In this document: in pieces, positions 8,144 to 18,200 of the stretch
Position numbering within the stretch: the first letter of the stretch is position 1
Layout of the letters: the number at the start of each line of letters is the position of its first letter
Assembly: GCA_015654595.1 (NCBI GenBank)
Contig: JAATGQ010000155.1
Location: forward strand, 81,817 to 145,816
Reading direction: 5' to 3'
Origin: Chitinophagales bacterium
GTDB lineage: Bacteria > Bacteroidota > Bacteroidia > Chitinophagales > Chitinophagaceae
DNA length: 64,000 nucleotides
Translations under genes and position numbers: made by a program
The notes under the pieces: model-generated
What the model was told of the DNA's origin: nothing
Databases searched by the model: none
The model's input: the letters and a program-made list of their open reading frames with translations, nothing else

Positions 8144-10567
8144 TTATTTTTGATAAGGGTAGATCTCTTTTATCGTTCCATCGCTGTTATAGGTCAGTTC
8201 TGTGACTTTTACGGAGCGTAGATGAGTGACGCCGTCAGATAATGAGGAGTCGTGATAGAAAAGCCACCATTTGCCTTTAAATTCTACGATAGAATGATGG
8301 TTGGTCCAGCCGATCACGGGATGGAGGAGGATGCCTTTATAGGTAAAGGGTCCATAGGGGTTGTCGCCGATCGCGTAGCAGATATAGTGCGTATCGCCTG
8401 TGGAGTAGGAGAAATAGTATTTACCGTTGTATTTGTGCATCCAGGAAGCTTCGAAGAATCTTCTGTTGTTGTCGCCTTGCAGCAGCGGGTTGCCATTCTC
8501 GTCGAGGATCACGACGTCTTTTGGCGTCTCGTCGAACTGCAGCATATCGTTTGTCAGCCGGGCTACTTTTGCGGTGAGGGCGTGGTCGTGTTCTGCGGGC
8601 AGGTGCGAATAGGGGCCGGGTTCGGATGCGTCAAAGCTGCCGGTTCGCCAGCGTTGGAGCTGTCCGCCCCAGATGCCGCCGAAATAGAGATAGACTTTTC
8701 CGTCGTCGTCGGTGAAGACAGCCGGATCGATCGAGAAGCTGTTCCTTATCGCTTCGGGCTGCGGGATGAAGGGGCCTGTTGGCGAATCGCTGACGGCGAC
8801 GCCGATCTGGAAGATACCGTCGGAGCGTTTGGCGGGGAAGTAGAGATAGTACTTGCCGTCTTTTGTCGTTGCGTCGGGGGCCCATAGTTGTTTTTCTGCC
8901 CAGGGTACGTCCTTTACGTGGAGTGCGATGCCATGGTCTGTTGTTTCGCCATTGGGGCTGTCCATCGATAATACGTGGTAGTCTTCCATGGCGAAGTGGC
9001 TGCCGAGGTCATCGAAGGGGATGTCGTTTTCGATATCGTGCGAGGGGTAGATATAGATCTTGCCGTTAAAGACGTGGGCGGAGGGATCGGCGGTATAGAT
9101 ATGTTTGACGAGGTGCTGGGGGCCGGTATTGGCTTGCCCTTCGGATCGGGCGCTTTCCCGGCTGGAGGTGCGGCGGTCTTTCAGGTCGCCCTCGATCTTT
9201 ACTTCCATTTTCTTATCGATCTCATAAAAGAATAAGAGGGCTGCGCCGATCAGGAAAGGGATCGAGGGATAGATGCTCACGAGCAGTTTGGTTCCCTGAA
9301 TGGCGCCTTCTGTCTGGACCGCGCTGTTTGGCGCGTAGTGGTACAGTCCAAGTATCCAGGTGAGCAGGGCGCTGCCGATACTAAGACCCGCTTTCAGACC
9401 TACCATCATCGCGGAGAAGATGATCGCTGTTGCGCGGCGGTTGTTCTTCCATTCGCTGTAGTCGGCGACGTCGGCGATCATTGCCCATAGTAGAGGGATG
9501 GTGATACCGTAAAAGAAGCCGTGCAGGATCTGGGAGAGAAAGATAAGGGCAATGGCGTTTGGAGGAAAGAAAAAGAACACAAGCAGAAAAGCGGTTGATA
9601 GAAATAGCCCTATGCCATAGACGTCTCTTTTGCCGTATTTGTCGGCCAGTCTTTTCGAGAAGGTGATGCCGACGATCATGAAGATGATGCCGCCAGCGTT
9701 GAACAGCCCAAAACTTGCAGAGACGGGGTCTTTTCCAAAGATGGTCAGCGTAGTGATAACGGGTGTCATCACGCGGGTCAGGCTATCCTTGTCGACGTAG
9801 TTTTGGAAGTAGTAGACATAGGCGCCGCCTTTCATCGCCAGCGTGATAAAGATCATGGTGGTGAGCACCAGCATGATGACCCAGGGTTTATTCCGGAACA
9901 GGTCGCCGAGGTCTTCTTTGAGGCTTGACTTCTGTTCCGGTTTTGGTACGATCCTTTCCCTTGTCGTAAAGAAGGTGATCAGCAGCATTCCGGCGCCGAT
10001 AACGGCGAGCCAGGTCATTACCTTTTCGATGCCTATGGCTTTGTTGCCGCCGCCTGCCGTCTCGATGATAGACAGCATAAAGGCCTGTACAAAGAACTGC
10101 GCAAACATTACGGCTACGAACCGGTAGGCGGAGAGGCTGTTGCGTTCTTTCATATCGCCGGTGATCACGCCGCTGAGCGCGGAGTAGGGCAGGTTGTTGG
10201 CGGCATAGAGTAACAGCAGCAGCGAGTAGGTAACGACAGCGTAGATCACTTTTCCTTTATAGGAGAAATGAGGGGTGGTAAAGGCGAGGACGGCTATCAC
10301 GCCAAGGGGTATGGCGGTAAACAGTATCCATGGTCTGAACTTGCCCCATCGGGATTGTGTGCGGTCAGCCAATGCGCCGATGATCGGGTTAAAGCCAAAG
10401 GCTGCGACGAGGCCCACGGCAAGGATGATGACAGAGGAGTGAGCGGGAGCGAGGTGGTATATATCCGTATAAAAGTAAGCGAGGTAGGTTACGAGGGTTT
10501 GGAAGACCAGGTTGGCGGCGAGGTCGCCGAGGCTATAGCCGATCTTCTCCAGGATGGACATCTTCAT
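8144..10567 (-). CDS. GPH-family sugar:cation symporter fused to a GH43 glycoside hydrolase
   Basis: An 807-residue continuous frame with two parts. Residues 1 to about 450 are a glycoside-pentoside-hexuronide (MelB/XynB-like) MFS symporter: KIGYSLGDLAANLVFQT at the start, GALADRTQSRWGKFRPWI between early helices, and about 12 membrane segments. After a charged linker (residues about 455-480) comes a GH43 five-bladed propeller. Its acids are Asp near 491 (YTADPSAHVF), the Asp of FSIDPAVFTDDDGK near 612, and the acid Glu near 705 (RFFEASWMHKYNGK). There is no second signal peptide, and symporters of this family have cytoplasmic ends, so the hydrolase should sit in the cytoplasm at the exit of the transporter and cut imported xylo- or arabino-oligosaccharides. 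The start codon overlaps the stop of the upstream GH115-GH10 gene (ATGA type). These are usually separate adjacent genes in Bacteroidota; here they are one chain. Confidence 0.88.
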   Translation of the reverse strand: MKMSILEKIGYSLGDLAANLVFQTLVTYLAYFYTDIYHLAPAHSSVIILAVGLVAAFGFNPIIGALADRTQSRWGKFRPWILFTAIPLGVIAVLAFTTPHFSYKGKVIYAVVTYSLLLLLYAANNLPYSALSGVITGDMKERNSLSAYRFVAVMFAQFFVQAFMLSIIETAGGGNKAIGIEKVMTWLAVIGAGMLLITFFTTRERIVPKPEQKSSLKEDLGDLFRNKPWVIMLVLTTMIFITLAMKGGAYVYYFQNYVDKDSLTRVMTPVITTLTIFGKDPVSASFGLFNAGGIIFMIVGITFSKRLADKYGKRDVYGIGLFLSTAFLLVFFFFPPNAIALIFLSQILHGFFYGITIPLLWAMIADVADYSEWKNNRRATAIIFSAMMVGLKAGLSIGSALLTWILGLYHYAPNSAVQTEGAIQGTKLLVSIYPSIPFLIGAALLFFYEIDKKMEVKIEGDLKDRRTSSRESARSEGQANTGPQHLVKHIYTADPSAHVFNGKIYIYPSHDIENDIPFDDLGSHFAMEDYHVLSMDSPNGETTDHGIALHVKDVPWAEKQLWAPDATTKDGKYYLYFPAKRSDGIFQIGVAVSDSPTGPFIPQPEAIRNSFSIDPAVFTDDDGKVYLYFGGIWGGQLQRWRTGSFDASEPGPYSHLPAEHDHALTAKVARLTNDMLQFDETPKDVVILDENGNPLLQGDNNRRFFEASWMHKYNGKYYFSYSTGDTHYICYAIGDNPYGPFTYKGILLHPVIGWTNHHSIVEFKGKWWLFYHDSSLSDGVTHLRSVKVTELTYNSDGTIKEIYPYQK

Positions 10568-13500
10568 AATGAGGTTTTGGTTGCGATGACGTTGAAGTAA
10601 ACAAGTTTTGGCTGAAAGTCCCGGTCGAACAGTAAGGGGTAGTTGGTCCGGCCAAGGATTGGCCAGTCGTTAAGCCAGGACTGGCTGTCGTTTACGCCCC
10701 AGAACGTGACGCGGCTGATATTCCTGCGGTACTTCAGGAAGAGTCTGAACAGGCTGACGTAGGCGTCTGACTGGATGGCTGCGATCGAGTCCGGAAGGTT
10801 ATCCGGGTAGGGGTTCATCGCTGCGCTGCCCCTGGCTATTGCGTTGACGTCGGCGGTATTGCCGTTCTTAGGGTTGGGCAGGACGCTGAGGTCAAGTTCC
10901 GTGAACATCACTTCGATGCCGAGCGCCGAGAAGGCTTTTATACTTTCCTCGATCTCCTTTAGCGGGACATTGCGGGCATTCCAGTGGCCCTGGATACCGA
11001 CCCCGTCGATGCGGACGCCAGCGGCCTGGATCTTTTTTATCAGCGCGATGGCGCCTGCTCTTTTTGCCGGTTGTTCGATATTATAGTCGTTGTAATAAAG
11101 CTTGGTATGCGGCGCCGCTTTTTGCGTTAGCCGGAAGGCTTCTACGAGATAGCCGGGGCCGAGCTTTTGGAGGAAGATGGAGTTTCGGAGCGTTCCGTCT
11201 TCGTTTAGCGCTTCGTTTACTACGTCCCAGGAATAGACCTTGCCGTCATAGCGGCTCGCGAGTGTCGTAATATGGTGTTGGAAGTATTCGCGGACCGAGT
11301 CGGCGCTTTTCATTGTCTCCATGAAGGAGGGCAGCTGGCTGTGCCAGATCAGGTTATGGGCGTTGATCCTGATGCCGTTGTGCTGTCCGTAGGCGACCAG
11401 TTTGTCGGCCAGGTCGAAGTTGAACGTATTCCAGCGGGGCTCGATCACTTCCGCTTTCATGATATTTTCCGGTGTGACTGCGTTGAACTGTTGTTTGATC
11501 AGCTGGTCTGCCTCCGGATCTTTTTGTTCAATCTGTGTGGCGTCCATAGCGGTTCCGATAAGGAAGTCGTTTTTGAAGACTTCTTTCAGGCTTGAGGTGT
11601 TCTGGGGGGCGTTGTTGCCGGCTTTTGCTATTGACGGGCCAAGATAGCTGGGTTTCATGCCGCCAAAGTCGAGGACGAGTTTTTGCAGGATGATGGAAGG
11701 GCTTATCATCGTATAGTGAAGGGTGTGTGGTCCTTTTGCCGTGATAGGATGGCGGGTGGTCGTTATGATGATATTGTTGGCGACCCAGTTACTCCATTCC
11801 TTTTGGTTGTGGTCGTCCTTGTCGATGGAGACCGTTTGTGGCTGATCGTTGTCGATGGAGACCGCATATTGGAGACCTTTGCTCTCGCCCGAAAAATTCA
11901 GGGTGGGAGAGAAATAAAGGTTGACGTTGAGGTTGCCGGTATCTGTTGCGTCGAAGTCATAGTCGAGGCTGGGCGGATTGGCGGCGGGAGTTGCCGTTAC
12001 CGGAAAGGTAGTGATGCCGTCGCCGTCGCGGCCGATGTTGGGAATGATATGCCATTCGATCCCGTTGGTTTCCTTTTTCCGGCTGTAGTGGGAGGCGGGG
12101 AATACAAGAGTGGTGTTGTCGATGGCTTGTGTGGTGTCGGCGGGGCCATCTGGTATCGCCGGCATTTTCTGGTGTTCCGGTTGCTGCCAGTACGTATAAC
12201 CGATATGCGTCTGGTCCATCATGTGGTTCCACTTGCCGTTGCCGAGCTGGTTGTATTCGAGGCTGATCAATGAGTCTTCGGCATAGTATTCCCAGGCTTT
12301 GGCAGCGTTGTGTTTAGCGACGGCGGTATAAAGGTTTTGGAGGTTGGCAAAGGCTTTAACGGGGTGGAGGACCAGTTCAAAATAAGTGTCTTTATATTCA
12401 GCCGGGAGCGCTTCGTTGATGGTTTCAGCGCGGGTGACGAGTCGGTTCCAGTCGTTGGTGATGCGGTTGAGCTCGTTATAATCCTGGAGGCTGTAGGTGT
12501 TGGCGTCGAGGAGTTCCGGTTTTCGTCTCGATGCGTATTGTGCGTAGGTCCGGAGTATCCTGCCGATCCCGCTGGCGTAGGCGGGACCGAACTGGGTGGC
12601 GGCCCAGGCGGTATAGTACTGGTCGAGATTGTTTTCATTCCATTCGCCGACATTCCATGCGTAGTCGAGGAAGAAGGAGATGGGGAGTTCCATTGGTTTC
12701 AGGTCGCCGACATTGACGATCCAGATATCTTTTACCTTATGGCTGTAGGCGAGGTGCATTTGCTCCCAGACGCGGGCGATATTGTTGGTGTTGATCCATT
12801 TATAATTGCGGGGATCACCGACGTAGTCGAAATGATAGTAGATGCCATAGCCGCCGGATCTCGGTTTGGTGTCGATGGGGGGCAGTCTGCGGATATTGCC
12901 CCAGTTGTCATCGCAGAGGAGCAGGGTTACGTCGTCGGGTACGCGCATGCCTTTGTCGTAGTAGTCTTGTACTTCTTTATAGAGGGCCCAGAGTTGTGGG
13001 GTTTTGTTGGCGGGTTTACCCGTGACCGTTTCGAGTATCTTGCGTTGGTCGGCGACGATATTTTCGAGGAGTTGGATGTTGGCGCCTTCCGTCATGGGCA
13101 TGTCGCCGTCGCCGCGCATGCCGATAGTGACGATGCTTTCGTGGTGGTCCATGTTTTCGATGCCTTTTTTCCAGAAGGCCTGGAGTGTGGCTTTGTTGTC
13201 GTCATAGTTCCAGGGGCCGTGGCCGTAGCGTTTCCATTCCTGTTGTGCGCGTAGCATCGGTTCGTGGTGGTAGGTGCCCATCACGATGCCCCATTTGTTG
13301 GCGAGGACCGGATTGAGTGTGTCGTCGTCATTAAAGGCGCTGCCCCACATGGCGGGCCAGAGGTAGTTGGCTTTCAGTCTTAGCAGCAGTTCGAAGACGT
13401 GTTCGTACATGCTGTGGTTAAAGCCGCCGAACTTTTCTTTTGTCCAGCCAGAGAGGGCGGGGGCTTCGTCGTTGAGGAAGATACCGCGGTATTTGACCGA

Positions 13501-14037
13501 GGGGCCGGTGGATCGATAGGGCTCGGGCCCGATGTAGACTTCCGATTTCTTTTTGGCGGGGACGTCGGCCCACCAGTACCAGGGGGAGACACCCATCTGG
13601 CGGGAGAGTTCGAATACCCCGTAGGCGGCGCCGCGTTTGTCGCTGCCGATGATAAAGAGTTTATTGTTGAGGACCTGGATGGCGAAGGCTTCCCATTTCC
13701 CTTTTATACCGCTGACGTCGAGGTGGTTTTCTTTTATCAGGCGGTTGATGGAGGGGGATCCGTCCAGCGTGCCGATGACAATCCCGGTGGGGGTGGGGTT
13801 ATGAATGATCTCCGGTTTTTTTCCCGTTACCGTGGTGATGTCCTGCTGTAATAGTTCGGCGGTCTTTTGGACCAGCCAGTCGTCGTTCTTGTCCGTATAG
13901 ATCGATGCTGCCCTTGCGGGGCCGGCAACCGGAAAAGAGCCTGGCGTATTCTTTTGCAGCAGGTGCAGCTGTGCCTGGGCGTTAAAGGAGATAGTGGTGA
14001 TCGCCGATGCGACCAGGGGCAAGATCTTATGTTTCAT
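10564..14037 (-). CDS. GH115 alpha-glucuronidase fused to GH10 endo-beta-1,4-xylanase
   Basis: 1,157 residues with signal peptide MKHKILPLVASAITTISFNA. Residues about 20-800 are GH115, an enzyme that removes (4-O-methyl)-glucuronic acid side chains from xylan. Recognisable GH115 stretches are GVFELSRQMGVSPWYWWADV, YRGIFLNDEAPALSGW, NYLWPAMWGSAFNDDD and LLLCDDNWGNIRRLP, followed by a C-terminal beta domain. Residues about 815-1155 are a GH10 (beta/alpha)8 xylanase. Its acid/base is Glu942 in SWDVVNEAL and its nucleophile is Glu1047 in FTELDLS; INAHNLIWHSQLP and RVTFWGVNDSQSWL are also present. One secreted or periplasmic protein thus debranches and cuts glucuronoxylan. It is preceded by the SDR gene (19 bp) and overlaps the symporter-GH43 gene by 4 bp. 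The identity of both domains is secure. Confidence 0.93.
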   Translation of the reverse strand: MKHKILPLVASAITTISFNAQAQLHLLQKNTPGSFPVAGPARAASIYTDKNDDWLVQKTAELLQQDITTVTGKKPEIIHNPTPTGIVIGTLDGSPSINRLIKENHLDVSGIKGKWEAFAIQVLNNKLFIIGSDKRGAAYGVFELSRQMGVSPWYWWADVPAKKKSEVYIGPEPYRSTGPSVKYRGIFLNDEAPALSGWTKEKFGGFNHSMYEHVFELLLRLKANYLWPAMWGSAFNDDDTLNPVLANKWGIVMGTYHHEPMLRAQQEWKRYGHGPWNYDDNKATLQAFWKKGIENMDHHESIVTIGMRGDGDMPMTEGANIQLLENIVADQRKILETVTGKPANKTPQLWALYKEVQDYYDKGMRVPDDVTLLLCDDNWGNIRRLPPIDTKPRSGGYGIYYHFDYVGDPRNYKWINTNNIARVWEQMHLAYSHKVKDIWIVNVGDLKPMELPISFFLDYAWNVGEWNENNLDQYYTAWAATQFGPAYASGIGRILRTYAQYASRRKPELLDANTYSLQDYNELNRITNDWNRLVTRAETINEALPAEYKDTYFELVLHPVKAFANLQNLYTAVAKHNAAKAWEYYAEDSLISLEYNQLGNGKWNHMMDQTHIGYTYWQQPEHQKMPAIPDGPADTTQAIDNTTLVFPASHYSRKKETNGIEWHIIPNIGRDGDGITTFPVTATPAANPPSLDYDFDATDTGNLNVNLYFSPTLNFSGESKGLQYAVSIDNDQPQTVSIDKDDHNQKEWSNWVANNIIITTTRHPITAKGPHTLHYTMISPSIILQKLVLDFGGMKPSYLGPSIAKAGNNAPQNTSSLKEVFKNDFLIGTAMDATQIEQKDPEADQLIKQQFNAVTPENIMKAEVIEPRWNTFNFDLADKLVAYGQHNGIRINAHNLIWHSQLPSFMETMKSADSVREYFQHHITTLASRYDGKVYSWDVVNEALNEDGTLRNSIFLQKLGPGYLVEAFRLTQKAAPHTKLYYNDYNIEQPAKRAGAIALIKKIQAAGVRIDGVGIQGHWNARNVPLKEIEESIKAFSALGIEVMFTELDLSVLPNPKNGNTADVNAIARGSAAMNPYPDNLPDSIAAIQSDAYVSLFRLFLKYRRNISRVTFWGVNDSQSWLNDWPILGRTNYPLLFDRDFQPKLVYFNVIATKTSL

Positions 14038-14056
14038 ATTGCAAGCATTAAAAAAA

Positions 14057-14797
14057 TCAAAAGCCGATAGAGTTGCCTCCGTCTACGGGCAGGACGACTC
14101 CTGTTATATAAGCCGATGCATCCGAAGCCAGGAAAAGGGCGGCTTCGCCGATGTCAGCCGGTTTGCCAAGGTAGCCCATCGGGGTTCTGGACATTACCTT
14201 CTGTTTTCTTTCCGGGTCGCTGTCCAGCGCCGAGGAGCTCATATTGGTGGTGATAAAGCCGGGAGCGATACAATTGACGCGGATACCTTTTGGCGAGAGT
14301 TCTACGGCCATGGCCTTTGTCATCCCTTCTACGGCGGATTTGGAGGCCGTGTACGCGATCACTTTTGGGATGCCGTATTGGGCGGCCATGGAGCTTATAT
14401 TAATAATACAGCCTTTCAGGTCGTGGGCGAGCATTTGTTTGACGATTTCCCGGGACAGTGCGAATACGCTGGTGACGTTGGTAGACAGGATGCGTTGAAA
14501 TTCCTCGTCGGTCACTTCCGTAAATTCCTTTTTCAGGTGGATGCCCGCGTTGTTGACGAGAATATCTATATGTCCGTGCAGTTTGAATAGCTCGTCGACC
14601 AGGGCAGGGATGCCCGCATGGTTGCTGAGGTCGTAGACAAAAGTTTCGCACAGGCTGCCCAGTTGTTGTTTGGTGTCGGCCAGTTTCCGGGCGTTTCTAC
14701 CGACAATGATCGTACGGATATTGTTTTGGACAAGTTTCTCTGTGATAGCCAGGCCGATGCCAGAGCCGCCGCCCGTTACTAATGCGATTTTTTCCAT
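14057..14797 (-). CDS. Short-chain dehydrogenase/reductase (gluconate 5-dehydrogenase / KduD-like)
   Basis: 246 residues with the classical SDR pattern. The nucleotide-binding motif is TGGGSGIG at residues 8-15, NNAG lies near residue 83, and the catalytic Ser, Tyr and Lys fall in NISSMAAQYG and YTASKSAVEG (around residues 135-160). PGFITTNM and the C-terminal ITGVVLPVDGGNS complete the family. It has no signal peptide and so is cytoplasmic. Such enzymes interconvert hydroxyl and keto groups using NAD(P). As first gene of the xylan operon, next to an alpha-glucuronidase, it could act on glucuronate-derived keto-sugars or aldonates. FabG-type fatty acid synthesis is not excluded by sequence but is made unlikely by the context. 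The exact substrate is unknown. Confidence 0.85.
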   Translation of the reverse strand: MEKIALVTGGGSGIGLAITEKLVQNNIRTIIVGRNARKLADTKQQLGSLCETFVYDLSNHAGIPALVDELFKLHGHIDILVNNAGIHLKKEFTEVTDEEFQRILSTNVTSVFALSREIVKQMLAHDLKGCIINISSMAAQYGIPKVIAYTASKSAVEGMTKAMAVELSPKGIRVNCIAPGFITTNMSSSALDSDPERKQKVMSRTPMGYLGKPADIGEAALFLASDASAYITGVVLPVDGGNSIGF

Positions 14798-15208
14798 GTA
14801 ACAAAGTTTAGGGTTTTTTGGCTAAAAAAAAATAAAATGAAATCGGTTACATTTTTGCAAAAACTTATTACATTTGATAAACAGAGCTGAGGGTAATGCC
14901 TGATGTCCTGTGTACGGTTGATGCTGGCTATATGAAAATAACAATTGCTTGAAGAATATTGTAATGCACGTCTGATAAGGTTTATATTGATTTTTATCTT
15001 TCTTCTCCGCAAATTATTTTCATCTCAGTTTTACGATTTTCCGGTGTTGGCAGGCAGAAAACCGCTTCGTGTTTCTTCTACTACCCATCCGTCCGTTTGG
15101 CCAAGCTAAAATGGCTATTGGAATCTATTTTATGCAATCGCATGAAATGGGGATGGGGAGGTTATGCGCTCTTCGATTATGCTATATAAATACTAAAACT
15201 AAACGTTT
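14798..15208. other. Divergent intergenic region between the SDR operon and susC
   Basis: This 411-bp gap separates two operons that run apart. It contains the CG-centred operator candidate at 14838-14851, the palindrome at 14852-14863, a -7-like box TACATTTG on the plus strand at 14869-14876 without a well-spaced -33 TTG, and TAAACGTTTA at 15200-15209. I see no gene or structured RNA in it. The susC transcript may have a long leader, because nothing convincing as a promoter lies close to its start codon. Confidence 0.5.
14838..14851. promoter_or_regulatory. Probable LacI-family operator upstream of the xylan operon
   Basis: TGAAATCGGTTACA fits the CG-centred inverted repeat TGnAAnCGnTTnCA used by many LacI/CcpA-type regulators. 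It sits about 40 bp upstream of the SDR start codon (14797, minus strand). It abuts a 12-nt perfect palindrome, TTTTTGCAAAAA, at 14852-14863. A LacI-family gene lies in the same locus (23341-24369), so this is a plausible site for it. Binding is inferred. Confidence 0.55.
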
Positions 15209-15209
15209 A
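15200..15209. promoter_or_regulatory. CG-centred palindrome at the susC start, candidate LacI operator
   Basis: TAAACGTTTA is a perfect 10-bp palindrome with the AAnCGnTT core seen in LacI-family operators. It overlaps the first possible ATG of susC. If it is an operator there, translation may really begin at 15257 or 15266, where the signal peptide starts. Ten-bp palindromes can arise by chance, so this rests on the matching core at 14838-14851 and the LacI gene of the locus. Confidence 0.4.
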
Positions 15210-18200
15210 TGCAAAACGCGGTTTCTCGTTCAAGGAAGGAACAAAACCAATGCAGCATGTTGCGGATGAAGCAGTTTTTGACGACTGTGAGTTTGGCGGT
15301 GCTGTGTTTTTTCTCTTCTTCTCTTTATGCTCAGAATACCATTAAGATCATCGGTCAGGTCAAGGATGATAAGGGTCAGCCCGTTGCGCACGCGACGGTT
15401 ACCGTCAAGGGCGGTCTTAAGGCGGTTTCTGCCGACGATGCTGGTAATTTCGAAGTTACGGCTCCGGCGAATGGTGTGTTGATCATTTCATCCGTGGGGT
15501 TTGAGCGGCGGGAGATGTCCATCGGCGGGAAGACATCCTTGTCGATCGTGCTGACGCCTCAGTCTGTCACGGGAAATGAGGTTATCGTGATCGGGTATGG
15601 TACGCAGCGGAAAGAGGCGGTGACTGGTTCTGTGGCATCCGTGAAGGGGGATGTGGTGCGGGAGGTTCCGGCGGCCAATATTTCCCAGGCTTTACAGGGG
15701 CGTGTGGCGGGTATCAATATCCAGCAGACCGATTCCAAGCCGGGAGCGACTACGCAGATCCGTATCCGTGGTACGCGTTCGCTGAATGCGACCAATGACC
15801 CGTTGATCGTATTGGATGGAATCCCATTTCCTGGTACGATTGCCGATATCGATCCAAACGATATAAAGAGTGTGGACATCCTGAAGGATGCCTCTGCAAC
15901 TGCTATTTATGGTTCACGCGGCGCCAATGGCGTGCTGCTGATCACCACGAATAAAGGGCAGCAGGGTTCGAAGCCGCATATTGCAGTTAACAGTTATTTC
16001 GGGATAAAGAAGGCGATCAAGATCCCGATGATGAACTGGCGGGAGTTTACCACTTTGAAAGAGACGGCGAAGCAATTCCTGCCGCTTGGTTCCGATGAAG
16101 ATTCTTCCGGAAAGGTAAATACCGACTGGCAGGATCTGTTGTATCAGACGGGGAAGGTAACGAACGAAGACGTCACCGTTTCCGGTGGTTCAGAAAAGGG
16201 AAGTTATAGTTTTGGCATGTCTTATTACAGGGATGAATCTCCATTGCCTTTACAGAACTACACCCGTTATTCCTTGCACGGGTCTGTCGATCAGGGGGTG
16301 GGGAATTATGTCCGGATCGGTTTTACGACGAATGACAACTATGGTATCAATAATGGGGACACCCTGAATACGTATACTGCGTTGACGACTTCTCCTATCA
16401 CCAATCCGTATAATGCGAATGGTACCTGGAAGAGTGTGGTTACGATGAGTAATGACCAGGAGTGGGTGTATACAAAGCATGCCTTGAAGAATCTGGGCAG
16501 CAACTATGCCGACAGGAATACCGCTTTCAGCAGCTACAATTCCGTTTTTGGCGAGTTAAAGATCCCCGGTGTGCAGGGTTTGAAATACCGGGCTAATATC
16601 GGTTTGAATTATCGGCAGTCCAACTATGGCTATTATCAGGGTTATGGCGTTTTTGGGACTAACCCGGCCGCGATCTCCACTGCTGCGATCAGCAACAGTA
16701 ATACCACCAACTGGGCGATCGAGAATCTGCTGACTTATGACCGGACTTTTGCGGAGAAGCATAAGATCGGAATAACAACCTTGTATTCTTCCGAGAAGAC
16801 GACTACCTGGTATTCGGCGGAAAGCGCGACGGGTATACAGAATTCCGACTTCGAATATTATAACCTGGGCGCGGTAACCGATCCCAATGGCTCGACTACG
16901 ATCAACCCTTCGAACCAGGGTTATTGGCAGAGAGGGTTGGAATCCTATATGGGGCGTGTCTTGTATTCTTATGATGACCGGTACATGATCAGCGGTACGC
17001 TTCGCAGTGATGCTTCTTCCGTGCTGGCGGCGGGACATAAATGGCACACCTATACGGCGGTATCCGGCGGCTGGAATATTACAAAAGAATCGTTCATGCA
17101 GAATATCAGGGCGATCGACAACCTGAAACTGCGGGTTGGTTATGGAGAGACTTCCAATCAGTCTATTAGTCCTTATCAAACGCTCGGACAGCTGACTTCG
17201 GCGCCGTATAATTTTGGCGGGACCAATTCTGCGGGTTATAGCGTAACCTTATCGCCGAATTCAAGTTTGGGTTGGGAGTTTTCCAAGACCTGGAACTTTG
17301 GGGCTGACTTTGCGTTGCTGAAGAACCGGCTTACCGGTACCATCGAGTACTATGTTCAGAAGACGGACAACGTCTTGCTGTATGTTTCCCTGCCTGCTAC
17401 TGCGGGTGTGGGTTCCGTGCTGGAGAATATCGGCAATACCCAGAACAAGGGTGTTGAGCTTTCGCTGAATGGCGCGATCATTCAAGACCTGAATGGCTGG
17501 TCCTGGGATATGGGCGTCAATATCTATGCTAACCGCAACAAGCTGACCCATCTCGCTTCGGGCGAAACGCAGGATCAGACCAACTGGTGGTTTGTGGGGC
17601 ATCCGATCGACGTGATCTATGATTATCAAAAGCAGGGTCTCTGGAACACGACTGACAAGGATTATCCCTATCTGTCGACGCTGGAACCTGGCGCAAAGGC
17701 TGGCGACATCAAGGTCAAGTATACAGGAACCCGCGATGCGAATGGCGCTCCGACGAGAGCTCTTGGCGCTGCCGACAGGGTGATCCAGAATATCCAGCCG
17801 ACCTTCCAGGGCGGTTTCAATACGCGTGTAGCCTATAAGAATATCGATCTGGCGGTGGTGGGTGTCTTCCAGGATGGCGGTACGCTGATCAGCACCCTAT
17901 ACGGCAGCAACGGCTATCTGAACATGGAGAGCGGTCGTCGTAACAACGTAAAGATCGACTACTGGACGCCGACGAATACCGGAGCTAAATATCCCAATCC
18001 TGCGGGGCTTGTGAACAGCAATAACCCTCAATACGGAACGACGCTGGGTTATTTCAATGCTTCTTATTTAAAGGTTCGTACGATGACACTGGGGTATAAT
18101 TTCAAGCAGCAGGCCTGGATGAAGAGGGCTGGTTTTGAAAGATTGCGCATCTATGTTACGGCGCAGGACCCTTTTGTTTTCTTCTCCCCTTATCATAAGC

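Noticed and set aside
8144..10567. Frameshift or sequencing error joining symporter and GH43
   Set aside because: The linker reads as a normal charged segment in one frame and both domains keep their motifs. I treat it as a real fusion, to be confirmed by reads.
14869..14876. TACATTTG as the susC promoter
   Set aside because: No -33 TTG lies at the right spacing and it is over 300 bp from the start codon, so I list it only as a -7-like box.
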